Shown in pieces: positions 32,273 through 41,601 of a stretch of DNA of 64,000 nt. Within the stretch, counting starts at the first letter, position 1; every line of letters starts with the position of its first letter. This DNA is from Enterobacter sp. ENT03 (lineage in GTDB: Bacteria; Pseudomonadota; Gammaproteobacteria; Enterobacterales; Enterobacteriaceae), in NCBI RefSeq assembly GCF_019218745.1, contig NZ_JAHUXA010000002.1:186001-250000 (forward strand), read 5' to 3'. Below the pieces are notes generated by a model. That model ran no database searches. It was not told the origin of the DNA and saw only the letters and a list, made by a program, of their open reading frames with translations. The translations under genes were made by a program, and so were the position numbers.

Positions 32273-34900
32273 ATGAGCAAGAGCACCGCTGAGATCCGTC
32301 AGGCGTTTCTCGATTTTTTCCATAGTAAGGGCCATCAGGTAGTTGCCAGCAGCTCCCTGGTACCAAATAACGACCCGACTCTGCTGTTTACCAACGCCGG
32401 GATGAACCAGTTCAAGGATGTGTTCCTTGGTCTCGACAAGCGTAATTATTCCCGCGCAACGACCTCGCAGCGCTGCGTGCGTGCGGGCGGTAAACACAAT
32501 GACCTGGAAAACGTCGGTTACACCGCGCGTCACCATACTTTCTTCGAAATGCTGGGTAACTTCAGCTTTGGCGATTATTTCAAACACGAAGCCATTCAAT
32601 TCGCATGGGAACTGCTGACCGGTGAAAACTGGTTCGCCCTGCCGAAAGAGCGTTTGTGGGTGACCGTGTATGCGACTGACGACGAAGCGTACGACATCTG
32701 GGAAAAAGAAGTCGGCATTCCGCGCGAACGTATCATCCGCATTGGTGATAACAAAGGCGCGCCGTATGCTTCTGATAACTTCTGGCAGATGGGTGATACC
32801 GGTCCGTGCGGCCCGTGCACCGAGATTTTCTACGATCATGGCGATCACATCTGGGGTGGACCTCCGGGTAGCCCGGAAGAAGACGGCGACCGCTATATTG
32901 AGATCTGGAACATCGTCTTTATGCAGTTCAATCGCCAGGCCGATGGCACCATGGAACCGCTGCCGAAGCCGTCCGTGGATACCGGGATGGGCCTTGAGCG
33001 CATCGCCGCGGTACTGCAGCATGTGAACTCTAACTACGACATCGATCTGTTCCGCAAACTTATCGAAGCCGTGGCAAACGTGACCGGCGCGACGGATCTG
33101 AGCAACAAATCCCTGCGCGTGATTGCCGACCATATTCGTTCTTGTGCCTTCCTGATTGCGGATGGTGTGCTTCCGTCGAATGAAAACCGTGGCTACGTGC
33201 TGCGCCGCATCATTCGTCGCGCGGTTCGTCACGGCAACATGCTGGGCGCGAAAGACACCTTCTTCTACAAACTCGTCGGTCCGCTGATTGCCGTAATGGG
33301 CGCGGCAGGTGAAGATCTGCAACGCCAGCAGGCGCAGGTTGAGCAGGTGCTGAAAACCGAAGAAGAGCAGTTTGCCCGTACGCTGGAACGTGGTCTGGCG
33401 CTGCTGGACGACGAGCTGTCGAAACTGACCGGCGATACGCTGGACGGTGAAACCGCCTTCCGTCTGTACGATACCTACGGCTTCCCGGTGGATTTGACCG
33501 CCGACGTGTGCCGTGAGCGTAATCTGAAAGTGGACGAAGCGGGATTTGAAGCCGCAATGGAAGAGCAGCGCCGTCGTGCGCGTGAATCCAGCGGCTTTGG
33601 TGCCGACTACAATGCGATGATCCGCGTTGATGGCAGTACGGAATTCAAAGGCTACGACAATCTCGAACTGACGGCGAAAGTTACTGCGCTCTTTGTGGAC
33701 GGTAAAGCGGTGGATACCCTCGCGGCCGGTCAGGACGCGGTAGTGGTGCTGGATAAAACACCTTTCTACGCTGAATCCGGCGGTCAGGTTGGCGATAAGG
33801 GCGAGCTGAAAGGCAATGGCTTCACCTTTACCGTAAGCGATACGCAGAAGTACGGTCAGGCGATTGGTCATCAGGGCAAACTGGCGTCCGGCGTGCTGAA
33901 CGTGGGCGATGGCGTGAAAGCCGAAGTTGACGAAGCTCGCCGCGAACGTATTCGTCTGAACCACTCGGCGACACACCTGATGCACGCCGCGCTGCGCGAA
34001 GTTCTGGGCACGCATGTGGCGCAGAAAGGCTCGCTGGTAAACGATAAGATCCTGCGCTTTGACTTCTCGCATTTCGAAGCGATGAAACCGTCAGAGATCC
34101 GTGCGGTCGAAGATCTGGTGAACGCGCAAATCCGCCGTAACCTGCCGATCGAAACCAACATCATGGAACTTGAAGCTGCGCGGGCGAAGGGCGCAATGGC
34201 GCTTTTCGGCGAGAAATATGATGACCACGTGCGCGTACTGAGCATGGGCGATTTCTCAACGGAGCTGTGCGGCGGGACTCATGCCTCACGCACCGGTGAC
34301 ATTGGCCTGTTCCGCATTGTGTCTGAGTCAGGCACCGCCGCAGGTGTGCGTCGTATCGAAGCGGTAACCGGTGAAGGGGCGATTGCCAGCCTGCATGCTG
34401 AAAGTGACCAGCTGCATGACATCGCGCAGCTGCTGAAGGGCGACAGCCAGAACCTGGGCGAGAAAGTGCGCAGCGTGCTGGATAAAACGCGTCAGCTTGA
34501 AAAAGAGCTGCAGCACCTGAAAGAACAACAGGCCGCACTGGAGAGCGCAAGCTTGTCCAGTAAAGCCGAAGAAATCAATGGCGTGAAGCTGCTGGTGAGT
34601 GAGCTGGCTGGCGTTGAGCCGAAGATGCTGCGTACCATGGTCGACGATCTGAAGAATCAGTTAGGTTCTACTATAATCGTGCTGGCTACGGTCGCAGAGG
34701 GTAAGGTTTCTCTGATTGCGGGTGTGTCTAAGGATGTGACCGACCGCGTGAAAGCAGGGGAACTGGTAGGAATGGTAGCCCAACAAGTGGGGGGCAAAGG
34801 GGGCGGTCGACCGGATATGGCGCAAGCCGGCGGTACTGATACGTCAGCGCTTCCCGCAGCACTGGCCAGCGTTAAAGGCTGGGTAAGTGCGAAGCTGTAA
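32273..34900 (+). CDS. alaS: AlaRS, alanyl-tRNA synthetase
   Basis: Class II synthetase of 875 residues (E. coli 876) that charges tRNA-Ala. The catalytic domain (about 1-240) contains the class II motif 2 region around [19 protein letters not shown]. The editing domain has the zinc motif [11 protein letters not shown] near 563-573 and [13 protein letters not shown] near 665-677. The C-terminal Ala domain ends in a glycine-rich segment [15 protein letters not shown]. It follows recX by 129 bp with its own regulatory region and is ended by a hairpin. Confidence 0.98.
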   Translation: MSKSTAEIRQAFLDFFHSKGHQVVASSSLVPNNDPTLLFTNAGMNQFKDVFLGLDKRNYSRATTSQRCVRAGGKHNDLENVGYTARHHTFFEMLGNFSFGDYFKHEAIQFAWELLTGENWFALPKERLWVTVYATDDEAYDIWEKEVGIPRERIIRIGDNKGAPYASDNFWQMGDTGPCGPCTEIFYDHGDHIWGGPPGSPEEDGDRYIEIWNIVFMQFNRQADGTMEPLPKPSVDTGMGLERIAAVLQHVNSNYDIDLFRKLIEAVANVTGATDLSNKSLRVIADHIRSCAFLIADGVLPSNENRGYVLRRIIRRAVRHGNMLGAKDTFFYKLVGPLIAVMGAAGEDLQRQQAQVEQVLKTEEEQFARTLERGLALLDDELSKLTGDTLDGETAFRLYDTYGFPVDLTADVCRERNLKVDEAGFEAAMEEQRRRARESSGFGADYNAMIRVDGSTEFKGYDNLELTAKVTALFVDGKAVDTLAAGQDAVVVLDKTPFYAESGGQVGDKGELKGNGFTFTVSDTQKYGQAIGHQGKLASGVLNVGDGVKAEVDEARRERIRLNHSATHLMHAALREVLGTHVAQKGSLVNDKILRFDFSHFEAMKPSEIRAVEDLVNAQIRRNLPIETNIMELEAARAKGAMALFGEKYDDHVRVLSMGDFSTELCGGTHASRTGDIGLFRIVSESGTAAGVRRIEAVTGEGAIASLHAESDQLHDIAQLLKGDSQNLGEKVRSVLDKTRQLEKELQHLKEQQAALESASLSSKAEEINGVKLLVSELAGVEPKMLRTMVDDLKNQLGSTIIVLATVAEGKVSLIAGVSKDVTDRVKAGELVGMVAQQVGGKGGGRPDMAQAGGTDTSALPAALASVKGWVSAKL

Positions 34901-34919
34901 ATAACGAAAAAGCGCAGGC

Positions 34920-34950
34920 AAATGCCATGACTCAGGTTGTGGCATTTTTG
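34920..34950 (+). terminator. intrinsic terminator of alaS
   Basis: AAATGCCA (34920-34927) pairs with TGGCATTT (34940-34947), followed by Ts, 20 bp after the alaS stop. Confidence 0.75.
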
Positions 34951-35143
34951 CCACTACGCTTTTGATAACGATAAAGTCAGGTTGAAGTTGTGTAGATCGG
35001 CTAAACTTACGTTTAACAGAAAGTAATAGTGGTGATAGCTGTCGCTTCAGAGGTTTGTTACCGCGTACTTTTTTGACGTTATATGATGGATAATGCCGGG
35101 ATACAGAGAGACCCGACTCTTTTAATCTTTCAAGGAGCAAAGA

Positions 35144-35329
35144 ATGCTGATTCTGACTCGTCGAGTTGGTGAGACCCTCATGATTGGGGATGAGGTCACT
35201 GTGACTGTTTTAGGCGTTAAGGGCAACCAGGTACGTATTGGGGTCAACGCTCCTAAAGAAGTGTCTGTTCACCGTGAAGAAATCTACCAGCGTATCCAGG
35301 CTGAAAAATCGCAACAATCCAGCTATTGA
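35144..35329 (+). CDS. csrA: CsrA, carbon storage regulator
   Basis: RNA-binding homodimer of 61 residues, identical in length to E. coli CsrA, which binds GGA motifs and controls translation and stability of many mRNAs. The RNA-contact residues (LTRRVGET at the N-terminus and [10 protein letters not shown] near 41-50) are present. A strong AAGGAG precedes the ATG. It has its own 240-bp upstream region after alaS, and a short GC hairpin CTCGCC-TCCC-GGCGAG (35341-35356) follows. Confidence 0.98.
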
Positions 35330-35591
35330 TATTATCGCGTCTCGCCTCCCGGCGAGGCGCGGTTCATTCCCGCTATACTCCGTCCTTTTCGTGACACTGC
35401 TATTTCTTTTTGCCGCCGCGCGTTCAAAACTTTTCGGTTTATCTCCTTTTTTATCGCTACAGGTACGTGTAACGGCTGTCAGTTGTACCGGCTGGCATCG
35501 ATAAAATCTGTTGATAAAACATCCTTTTTGGGCTTTTTACCGCCTAATTGCCTGCGAAGTGTGCAATCGATTCAGGGGTGGGAAAAATTGT
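35330..35591. other. csrA to tRNA-operon intergenic region
   Basis: Between csrA and the tRNA promoter there is a weak hairpin (35341-35356) without a good T run, and then AT-rich DNA with no supported gene. Its position upstream of a stable-RNA promoter suggests FIS-type activation sites, but none was identified by eye. Confidence 0.5.
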
Positions 35592-35619
35592 TTGACTTAT
35601 AAGTCCCAGAAAGTAATAT
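35592..35619 (+). promoter_or_regulatory. promoter of the tRNA-Ser/tRNA-Arg operon
   Basis: TTGACT (35592-35597) and TAATAT (35614-35619) are 16 bp apart and followed by a GC-rich GCGCC discriminator, typical of stringently controlled stable RNA promoters. It lies about 60 bp before the first tRNA. Confidence 0.8.
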
Positions 35620-35680
35620 GTGCGCCACGCAGCGACGATGAGCAGAAACAAGTTCTTCGAAGCACTCGCAAGAGGCGTGT

Positions 35681-35773
35681 GGTGAGGTGGCCGAGAGGCT
35701 GAAGGCGCTCCCCTGCTAAGGGAGTATGCGGTCAAAAGCTGCATCCGGGGTTCGAATCCCCGCCTCACCGCCA
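35681..35773 (+). tRNA. serV: tRNA-Ser(GCT)
   Basis: A 93-nt class II tRNA. Acceptor arms GGTGAGG and CCTCACC pair, followed by G and an encoded CCA. The anticodon stem-loop is CTCCC-CTGCTAA-GGGAG, giving anticodon GCT (reads AGC/AGT). The long variable arm and GTTCGAATC T-loop are present. First gene of the tRNA operon, as in E. coli. Confidence 0.97.
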
Positions 35774-35777
35774 TTTT

Positions 35778-35854
35778 GCATCCGTAGCTCAGCTGGATAG
35801 AGTACTCGGCTACGAACCGAGCGGTCGGAGGTTCGAATCCTCCCGGATGCACCA
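35778..35854 (+). tRNA. tRNA-Arg(ACG), copy 1
   Basis: A 77-nt tRNA: acceptor GCATCCG/CGGATGC, anticodon loop CTACGAA (ACG, first base expected to be deaminated to inosine), GTTCGAATC T-loop and encoded CCA. It starts 4 nt after tRNA-Ser. All four Arg copies are identical. Confidence 0.97.
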
Positions 35855-35916
35855 TCTTCATCAGTGTTGCGGCATGATGAGTGACATTGAGTCAGTAGTA
35901 CCTTAGTAATTCCGAT

Positions 35917-35993
35917 GCATCCGTAGCTCAGCTGGATAGAGTACTCGGCTACGAACCGAGCGGTCGGAGGTTCGAATCCTCCCGGATGCACCA
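35917..35993 (+). tRNA. tRNA-Arg(ACG), copy 2
   Basis: Identical to copy 1. The 62-nt spacer before it is nearly the same as the one before copy 3, showing that a unit of about 140 bp was duplicated. Confidence 0.97.
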
Positions 35994-36056
35994 TCTTTAT
36001 CAGTGTTGCGGCATGATGAGTGACATTGAGTCAGCAGTACCTTAGTAATTCCCGAT

Positions 36057-36133
36057 GCATCCGTAGCTCAGCTGGATAGAGTACTCGGCTACGAACCGAG
36101 CGGTCGGAGGTTCGAATCCTCCCGGATGCACCA
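36057..36133 (+). tRNA. tRNA-Arg(ACG), copy 3
   Basis: Identical to copies 1 and 2. The spacer after it differs (contains TTTGATTGTTTCAGTAAC), so the duplicated unit ends here. Confidence 0.97.
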
Positions 36134-36182
36134 TCTCTTTGATTGTTTCAGTAACAATCAGCGCAGTACAGCACTACCCGAT

Positions 36183-36259
36183 GCATCCGTAGCTCAGCTG
36201 GATAGAGTACTCGGCTACGAACCGAGCGGTCGGAGGTTCGAATCCTCCCGGATGCACCA
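36183..36259 (+). tRNA. tRNA-Arg(ACG), copy 4
   Basis: Identical to the other copies and last intact gene of the array. It is followed by 120 bp of unrelated, REP-like sequence and then a remnant of the tRNA 3' end. Confidence 0.97.
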
Positions 36260-36379
36260 TACTTCCCCGGTCTTTCAGCGACAGCGGTTCATCAAAGAAT
36301 CTGCGATGCTGTTACAAGCACCAGGGAGGATAACGTTGCTTTAGCAACGGCCTACAGGGCAAGGCGCAGCCGAGTAATT

Positions 36380-36394
36380 CTCCCGGATGCACCA
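36380..36394 (+). repeat. 15-nt remnant of the tRNA-Arg 3' end
   Basis: CTCCCGGATGCACCA repeats the last 15 nt of the tRNA-Arg genes, and the following ATCTT also matches the spacer after copies 1 and 2. No 5' tRNA half is present. Either a fifth tRNA copy was largely replaced, or this is an old attachment-site scar. Confidence 0.8.
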
Positions 36395-36501
36395 TCTTTA
36401 AACACTCCCCCGAAATTTCCCAATATTCTCCTTGCGCTGCCAGCGACAAAAATCCTTGTTTACGTTACAGTATCCTTCTGTTATCCGGTTGTGAGAACGC
36501 G

Positions 36502-37068
36502 ATGTACGAACGTTACAGTGGACTAATTTTTGATATGGATGGCACCATCCTGGATACGGAACCTACGCACCGTAAAGCCTGGGACGACGTCCTGGGGCGC
36601 TACGGTCTGCGCTATGATTTGCAGGCGATGATTGCCCTTAACGGCTCTCCGACCTGGCGTATTGCGCAGTCTGTCATCGAATATAATCAGGCCGATCTCG
36701 ATCCGCATCTGCTGGCGCAGGAAAAAACCGCTGCCGTGAAGTCTATGCTGCTTGATGGCGTGCGTCCGTTGCCGCTGGTAGAGGTGGTTAAAGCGTGGCA
36801 TGGCCGTCGTCCGATGTCTGTCGGTACCGGTAGCGAAAGCGCGATTGCCGAAGCATTACTTACCCATCTGGGCCTGCGGCACTATTTCAGCGCCGTGGTC
36901 GCTGCCGATCACGTGACCCATCATAAACCTGCCCCGGACACCTTTTTACGTTGCGCCGAGCTGATGGGCGTTCCGCCCACCGAATGCGTAGTGTTTGAAG
37001 ATGCTGATTTCGGCCTTCAGGCAGCACGCGCGGCTGGCATGGATGTTGTGGATGTGCGCGTATTGTGA
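36502..37068 (+). CDS. yqaB: YqaB, HAD-family sugar phosphatase
   Basis: Haloacid-dehalogenase-type hydrolase of 188 residues, the E. coli length; the E. coli enzyme acts on fructose 1-phosphate and related phosphosugars. Motif I is FDMDGTILDTEP (Asp11 and Asp13), motif II is in VGTGSES, and motifs III/IV lie in HKPAPDTF and FEDADFG. The stop overlaps the GTG start of yqaA. Confidence 0.94.
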   Translation: MYERYSGLIFDMDGTILDTEPTHRKAWDDVLGRYGLRYDLQAMIALNGSPTWRIAQSVIEYNQADLDPHLLAQEKTAAVKSMLLDGVRPLPLVEVVKAWHGRRPMSVGTGSESAIAEALLTHLGLRHYFSAVVAADHVTHHKPAPDTFLRCAELMGVPPTECVVFEDADFGLQAARAAGMDVVDVRVL

Positions 37069-37493
37069 GTGACGGTCTGTCACTCTTCTCATTATTTACC
37101 GGCAGTTTTCTCAGCGCCACGTTATTACCGGGCAATTCTGAGGTGCTGCTGGTCGCCTTACTTCTTTCTGGCGTGAGTCAGCCCTGGCTGCTGGTATTAA
37201 TAGCAACAATGGGTAATAGCCTTGGAGGGCTGACTAACGTTATCCTTGGTCGCTTCTTTCCGCTGCGTAAAACCTCACGCTGGCAGGAAAAAGCCACAGG
37301 TTTTCTCAATCGTTATGGCGCAGCCGCGCTATTATTGAGCTGGATGCCTGTTATGGGTGATTTGCTGTGCCTGCTGGCGGGATGGATGCGCATCTCGTGG
37401 GGGCCAGTTATCTTTTTTTTATGCCTTGGCAAGGCGTTGCGCTATGTTGTTATCGCTTTCGCAACGCTTCAGGGCATGACGTGGTGGCACTAA
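37065..37493 (+). CDS. yqaA: YqaA, DedA-like inner-membrane protein
   Basis: Integral membrane protein of 142 residues in the SNARE-associated/DedA-like family, with about four hydrophobic segments and the conserved [17 protein letters not shown] and [10 protein letters not shown] motifs. Its substrate is not known. The start is GTG overlapping the yqaB stop (GTGA), so the pair is coupled. Confidence 0.92.
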   Translation: MSDGLSLFSLFTGSFLSATLLPGNSEVLLVALLLSGVSQPWLLVLIATMGNSLGGLTNVILGRFFPLRKTSRWQEKATGFLNRYGAAALLLSWMPVMGDLLCLLAGWMRISWGPVIFFLCLGKALRYVVIAFATLQGMTWWH

Positions 37494-37569
37494 TTGCATT
37501 GCTGGCCTTAAATCGTCAACCATTACAATTATGCTGTGTAGAAATGATTTCGACAGGCGGGAGGTCAAT

Positions 37570-39114
37570 TTGATCCCGGACGTATCACAGGCGCTGTCCT
37601 GGCTGGAAAACCACCCTCAGGCATTGAAGGGGATCCAGCGCGGGCTGGAGCGCGAAACGCTGCGCATTAATGCAGATGGCAGTTTGGCAACTACCGGACA
37701 TCCGGAGCAGCTCGGTTCAGCGCTGACACATAAATGGATCACGACCGATTTCGCGGAAGCGTTGCTGGAGTTTATTACTCCGGTCGATGGCGATATTGAT
37801 CATATGCTGACGATCATGCGCGATGTTCATCGCTATACCGTGCGCCATCTTGGCGACGAGCGGTTATGGCCGTTGAGCATGCCCTGTTACATTGAAAACG
37901 GGCAGGAGATCGAACTGGCGCAGTATGGCACCTCGAATATTGGTCGCCTGAAAACGCTCTACCGTGAAGGATTGAAAAATCGTTACGGGGCGCTGATGCA
38001 GACCATTTCCGGTGTGCACTACAATTTCTCGCTGCCGATGGCCTTCTGGCAGGCAAAATGCGGTGAAACAGACAAAGAGGCGATTTCGGCGGGCTATTTC
38101 CGTCTGATCCGCAACTACTACCGTTTTGGCTGGGTGATCCCGTACCTGTTTGGCGCGTCACCGGCGATTTGCCCGTCGTTCCTGCAGGGCAAGCCGACGT
38201 CGCTGCCGTTCGAGAAAACGGAAAACGGCATGTACTATCTGCCGTATGCTACCTCGCTGCGTTTAAGCGACCTTGGCTATACCAACAAGTCGCAGAGCAA
38301 CCTCGGTATCACCTTTAACGAGCTGAACGAGTATGTGGCGGCGCTGAAACGGGCGATTAAAACGCCGTCCGAAGAGTACGCGAAGCTGGGTCTGACGAAA
38401 GACGGCAAGCATCTGCAAATCAACACCAACATTTTGCAGATTGAAAACGAACTTTATGCGCCGATCCGCCCGAAACGCGTCACGCGCAGCGGTGAAACCC
38501 CGTCGGATGCGTTACTGCGTGGCGGCATTGAATACATCGAAGTGCGCTCGCTGGACATCAACCCGTTCTCACCGATTGGCGTTGATGAGCAGCAGGTGCG
38601 CTTCCTTGACCTGTTTATGGTCTGGTGCGTACTGGCGGATGCGCCGGAGATGAGCAGCGACGAGCTGCTGTGTACGCGCACCAACTGGAACCGCGTGATC
38701 CTCGAAGGGCGTAAGCCTGGTCTGACGTTGGGTATCGGTTGTGAAACGGCGCAATACCCGCTGGCGCAGGTCGGCAAAGATTTGTTCCACGATTTGAAAC
38801 GCGTCGCGCAAACCCTTGATGGTATTGACGGCGGTGATGCTTATGCGAAAGTCTGTGATGAACTGGTTGCCAGCTTTGACGATCCTGAACTGACCTTCTC
38901 GGCACGTATTCTGCGTTCGATGATTGATAACGGGATTGGCGGTACGGGTAAATCACTGGCCGCGCAGTATCGCGATATGCTGCGTGAGGAGCCGCTGGAA
39001 ATTCTGAAAGAAGAAGATTTCAGCAAAGAGCATGATGCGTCGTGGGCGCGGCAGCGGGAAGTGGAAGCGGCAGATACTGAGTCGTTTGAAGCACTGCTGG
39101 CGAGACACGCCTGA
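37570..39114 (+). CDS. gshA: GshA, glutamate-cysteine ligase
   Basis: ATP-dependent enzyme for the first, rate-limiting step of glutathione synthesis. It has 514 residues (E. coli 518). Conserved segments include the N-terminal [12 protein letters not shown], the substrate region [18 protein letters not shown] and [18 protein letters not shown]. The start is TTG (LIPDVSQAL), the same rare start as in E. coli, with GGAGGT upstream; a longer in-frame ATG 13 codons earlier lacks a ribosome site. The micA terminator lies just after it. Confidence 0.96.
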   Translation: MIPDVSQALSWLENHPQALKGIQRGLERETLRINADGSLATTGHPEQLGSALTHKWITTDFAEALLEFITPVDGDIDHMLTIMRDVHRYTVRHLGDERLWPLSMPCYIENGQEIELAQYGTSNIGRLKTLYREGLKNRYGALMQTISGVHYNFSLPMAFWQAKCGETDKEAISAGYFRLIRNYYRFGWVIPYLFGASPAICPSFLQGKPTSLPFEKTENGMYYLPYATSLRLSDLGYTNKSQSNLGITFNELNEYVAALKRAIKTPSEEYAKLGLTKDGKHLQINTNILQIENELYAPIRPKRVTRSGETPSDALLRGGIEYIEVRSLDINPFSPIGVDEQQVRFLDLFMVWCVLADAPEMSSDELLCTRTNWNRVILEGRKPGLTLGIGCETAQYPLAQVGKDLFHDLKRVAQTLDGIDGGDAYAKVCDELVASFDDPELTFSARILRSMIDNGIGGTGKSLAAQYRDMLREEPLEILKEEDFSKEHDASWARQREVEAADTESFEALLARHA

Positions 39115-39122
39115 TACAAAAG

Positions 39123-39195
39123 AAAAAGGCCACATCTCTGTGGCCAAATATTCATCTCTGAAAACAGGGATGATGATAACAAATGCGCGTCTTTC
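39123..39195 (-). ncRNA. micA: MicA small RNA
   Basis: On the minus strand a 73-nt RNA starts GAAAGACGCGCATTTGTTAT, nearly identical to E. coli MicA, and ends in a hairpin GGCCAC-N6-GTGGCC with a T run. It lies between gshA and luxS as in E. coli. MicA is a Hfq-dependent sigma-E RNA that represses ompA and other outer-membrane protein mRNAs through its 5' region, which is conserved here. Confidence 0.95.
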
Positions 39196-39201
39196 ATATA
39201 T

Positions 39202-39229
39202 TCAGACTCGCGGTTGTTCGAAGAGTTCC
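39202..39229 (-). promoter_or_regulatory. sigma-E promoter of micA
   Basis: On the minus strand GGAACT (39229-39224) and TCTGA (39206-39202) are spaced as in sigma-E promoters and lie just upstream of the predicted micA 5' end. Confidence 0.85.
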
Positions 39230-39265
39230 GTTTATTTTTAAAAAAATCACTCCGGAGGTGACAAG

Positions 39266-39781
39266 ATGCCATTATTGGATAGCTTCACTGTCGATCATAC
39301 CCGTATGGAAGCGCCTGCTGTTCGCGTTGCCAAGACCATGAACACGCCGCATGGCGACACCATTACCGTTTTCGATCTGCGCTTTTGCATTCCGAACCAG
39401 GAAGTGATGCCGGAAAAAGGGATCCACACCCTGGAGCACCTGTTTGCCGGTTTCATGCGCGATCACCTGAACGGGAACGGCGTTGAGATCATCGACATTT
39501 CCCCGATGGGCTGCCGCACCGGTTTCTACATGAGCCTGATTGGTACGCCGGACGAGCAGCGCGTGGCGGATGCCTGGAAAGCGGCGATGGCCGACGTGCT
39601 CAAGGTGAAAGAGCAGAACCAGATCCCGGAGCTGAACGTCTATCAGTGCGGCACTTACCAGATGCACTCGCTGGACGAAGCGCAGGAAATCGCGCGGCAT
39701 ATTCTGGATCGCGACGTACGTGTGAACAGCAACGACGAGCTGGCGCTGCCGAAAGAAAAACTGCAGGAACTGCACATCTAG
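39266..39781 (+). CDS. luxS: LuxS, S-ribosylhomocysteine lyase
   Basis: Metalloenzyme that splits S-ribosylhomocysteine into homocysteine and the autoinducer-2 precursor DPD. It has 171 residues, the E. coli length. Metal ligands are in HTLEHLFAG (His54 and His58) and CGTYQMHS (Cys near 128). A GGAGGTGA ribosome site precedes the ATG. A strong bidirectional terminator separates it from convergent emrB. Confidence 0.98.
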   Translation: MPLLDSFTVDHTRMEAPAVRVAKTMNTPHGDTITVFDLRFCIPNQEVMPEKGIHTLEHLFAGFMRDHLNGNGVEIIDISPMGCRTGFYMSLIGTPDEQRVADAWKAAMADVLKVKEQNQIPELNVYQCGTYQMHSLDEAQEIARHILDRDVRVNSNDELALPKEKLQELHI

Positions 39782-39800
39782 TTTTCGGTCAGTGACGTAT

Positions 39801-39837
39801 AAAAAAAGCCAGTTCAGATGAACTGGCTTTTTTATTT
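39801..39837. terminator. bidirectional terminator after luxS
   Basis: An A run, GCCAGTT, a 6-base loop, AACTGGC and a T run: usable from both sides, for luxS on the plus strand. Confidence 0.88.
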
Positions 39838-39985
39838 GCCGGGTGGCGCTGGTTTTGCCGGGTGGCGCTACGCTTATCCGGCCTACGGGCGCTGGTTTTG
39901 CCGGGTGGCGCTGCGCTTACCCGGCCTACGGAAACGACGGGGCGGTAATATCCTGTAGGCCCGGCAAGCAACGCGCCGCCGGGCA
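39838..39985. repeat. REP cluster between luxS and emrB
   Basis: Several REP palindromes (GCCGGGTGGCGCT...ACCCGGCCTACGG, and the inverted GTAGGCCCGGCAAGC...GCCGGGC) follow one another, with a repeated GGCGCTGGTTTTGCCGGGTGG linker. Confidence 0.85.
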
Positions 39986-39988
39986 AAA

Positions 39989-40052
39989 CAATATCAACAA
40001 AGCAATATCAACAAAGCAATATCAACAAAGCTATATCAACAAAGCAATATCA
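39989..40052. repeat. 14-bp tandem repeat reaching the emrB stop codon
   Basis: Unit CAATATCAACAAAG occurs at 39989, 40003 and 40017 exactly, at 40031 with one change, and as an 8-bp partial copy at 40045-40052. The partial copy includes the emrB stop (TCA at 40050-40052 on the plus strand). Confidence 0.93.
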
Positions 40053-41585
40053 GTGCGCGCCACCGCCGCCACCGGCCCCGAACGGCGGTCGGGCGAACCA
40101 CACCAGCCCCAGCAGCAGAAGGAAGATCCCGGCGGAGATCCAGAAAATCTCGTTCGCTGAAATAATCAGCCCCTGACTGGTGATCTGCTGGGCGATCCAC
40201 CCGGACGCCTGCTGCTGCGACATGCCCATTCCCTCCAGCTGCCCGTACATCTCCTGGGTGCTGGCGCTATAAGGATTTACTGACTCCGTCAGCTGCGCAT
40301 GGTGCATCGACTCACGACTGGTCCACAGTGTCGTGGTGATCGACGTGCCAATCGACCCCGCCAGCGTTCGCGTAAAGTTCGACAAACTCGACGCCGCCGC
40401 CAGCCGTTCAGGCGGCAGGCCGGAGAGCGTAATGGTCGTCAGCGGCATAAAGAAGCAGGCGACCGCGAAGCCCTGAATAAACTGCGGCCACGCAGACGCG
40501 CCAAAGTCCATGCCCGGTTCAAAGGTATACGCGCGCCAGTAGAAGCACACCGCATACATAATGAAGCTGAAGGTCACCAGACGGCGCATATCCAGCTTAT
40601 GGGCGAAGCGGCCGATAATCGGCGACAGGATCACCGGGATAATGCCGACCGGCGCGGACGCCAGTCCTGCCCAGGTGGCCGTGTAGCCGTATACCTCCTG
40701 CAACAGCTGCGGCAGCAAGACAATTGCGCCGAAGTAGAGCATATAGGCAAGGCTGATACACAGACAGCCAATGGTAAAGTTGCGCGACTTAAACAACGAG
40801 AGATCGACAATCGGATGGTCATCCGTCAGCTCCCAGACAATCAGGAACGAGAGGGACACCACGGCGACCACCGTCAGCACGATAATCTCGGTGGAGTTAA
40901 ACCAGTCCAGCTCTTTACCCTGGTCCAGCATCACCTGCAGACTGCCGATGCCGACGATCAGCAACGCCAGCCCCACGCCGTCAATGCGCCGCTGCTCGGT
41001 GCGGGTTTCGCGTCCACGCAGCGCCTGCGCCGCCATCAGCACCACCACCAGACCAATAGGCACGTTGATAAAGAAGATCCAGCCCCAGTGATAGTTATCA
41101 CTGATATAGCCGCCGAGGATCGGCCCGCAAATCGGCGCGACGATCACCGTCATCGACCACAGCGCCAGCGCCACCGATCGTTTGGCAGGCGGATAGTTGC
41201 TCAGTAACAGACTCTGCGACAGCGGGATCAGGGGACCTGCGACAATCCCCTGGATCACGCGGAAGAAAATCAGCATGTTCAGGCTGCTCGACACCCCGCA
41301 CGCCCAGGAGGCGATAGCAAAGGCGACGGTGGACCATAAAAAGAGTCGCACCTCGCCGACGCGCTTCGCCAGCCAGCCGGTGATCGGGATAGAGATGGCA
41401 TTCGCCACACCAAACGACGTGATGACCCAGGTACCCTGGCTCAGTGACGCGCCCAGGTTACCGGCGATGGTCGGGATCGCCACGTTCGCAATGGTGGAGT
41501 CCAGCACCTGCATGAAGGTCGCAAGGGACAGCGCAATGGTCATAATGACCAGCTGCGCGCCCTCCAGCGGTTTACGCTGCTGCAT
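40050..41585 (-). CDS. emrB: EmrB, multidrug efflux MFS transporter
   Basis: Inner-membrane proton-driven exporter of the DHA2 family with 14 predicted helices, working with EmrA and TolC to expel hydrophobic uncouplers, nalidixic acid and similar compounds. It has 511 residues (E. coli 512). Motif A appears as GWLAKRVGEVRLF and motif C-like sequence as APICGPILGGYISD. The C-terminus is the glycine run GAGGGGGAH. The start MQQRKPLEG is chosen by family match. It follows emrA by 16 bp. Confidence 0.96.
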   Translation of the reverse strand: MQQRKPLEGAQLVIMTIALSLATFMQVLDSTIANVAIPTIAGNLGASLSQGTWVITSFGVANAISIPITGWLAKRVGEVRLFLWSTVAFAIASWACGVSSSLNMLIFFRVIQGIVAGPLIPLSQSLLLSNYPPAKRSVALALWSMTVIVAPICGPILGGYISDNYHWGWIFFINVPIGLVVVLMAAQALRGRETRTEQRRIDGVGLALLIVGIGSLQVMLDQGKELDWFNSTEIIVLTVVAVVSLSFLIVWELTDDHPIVDLSLFKSRNFTIGCLCISLAYMLYFGAIVLLPQLLQEVYGYTATWAGLASAPVGIIPVILSPIIGRFAHKLDMRRLVTFSFIMYAVCFYWRAYTFEPGMDFGASAWPQFIQGFAVACFFMPLTTITLSGLPPERLAAASSLSNFTRTLAGSIGTSITTTLWTSRESMHHAQLTESVNPYSASTQEMYGQLEGMGMSQQQASGWIAQQITSQGLIISANEIFWISAGIFLLLLGLVWFARPPFGAGGGGGAH

Positions 41586-41601
41586 AGCACTCACCTCAGG
41601 A

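Noticed and set aside
31682-34072. 796-codon open frame on the minus strand opposite recX and alaS
   Set aside because: Long only because alaS and recX codon use avoids stops on that strand; no ribosome site or domain, and the plus-strand genes are certain.
35544-35994. Frames with [12 protein letters not shown] and similar motifs over the tRNA genes
   Set aside because: Well-known false ORFs produced by antisense translation of tRNA genes.
37531-37569. ATG start for gshA 13 codons upstream
   Set aside because: The TTG at 37570 has the ribosome site and matches the known protein; the upstream ATG has neither.
39989-40052. Iteron-type replication origin
   Set aside because: Only a short 14-bp repeat between chromosomal housekeeping genes, with no replication gene nearby.
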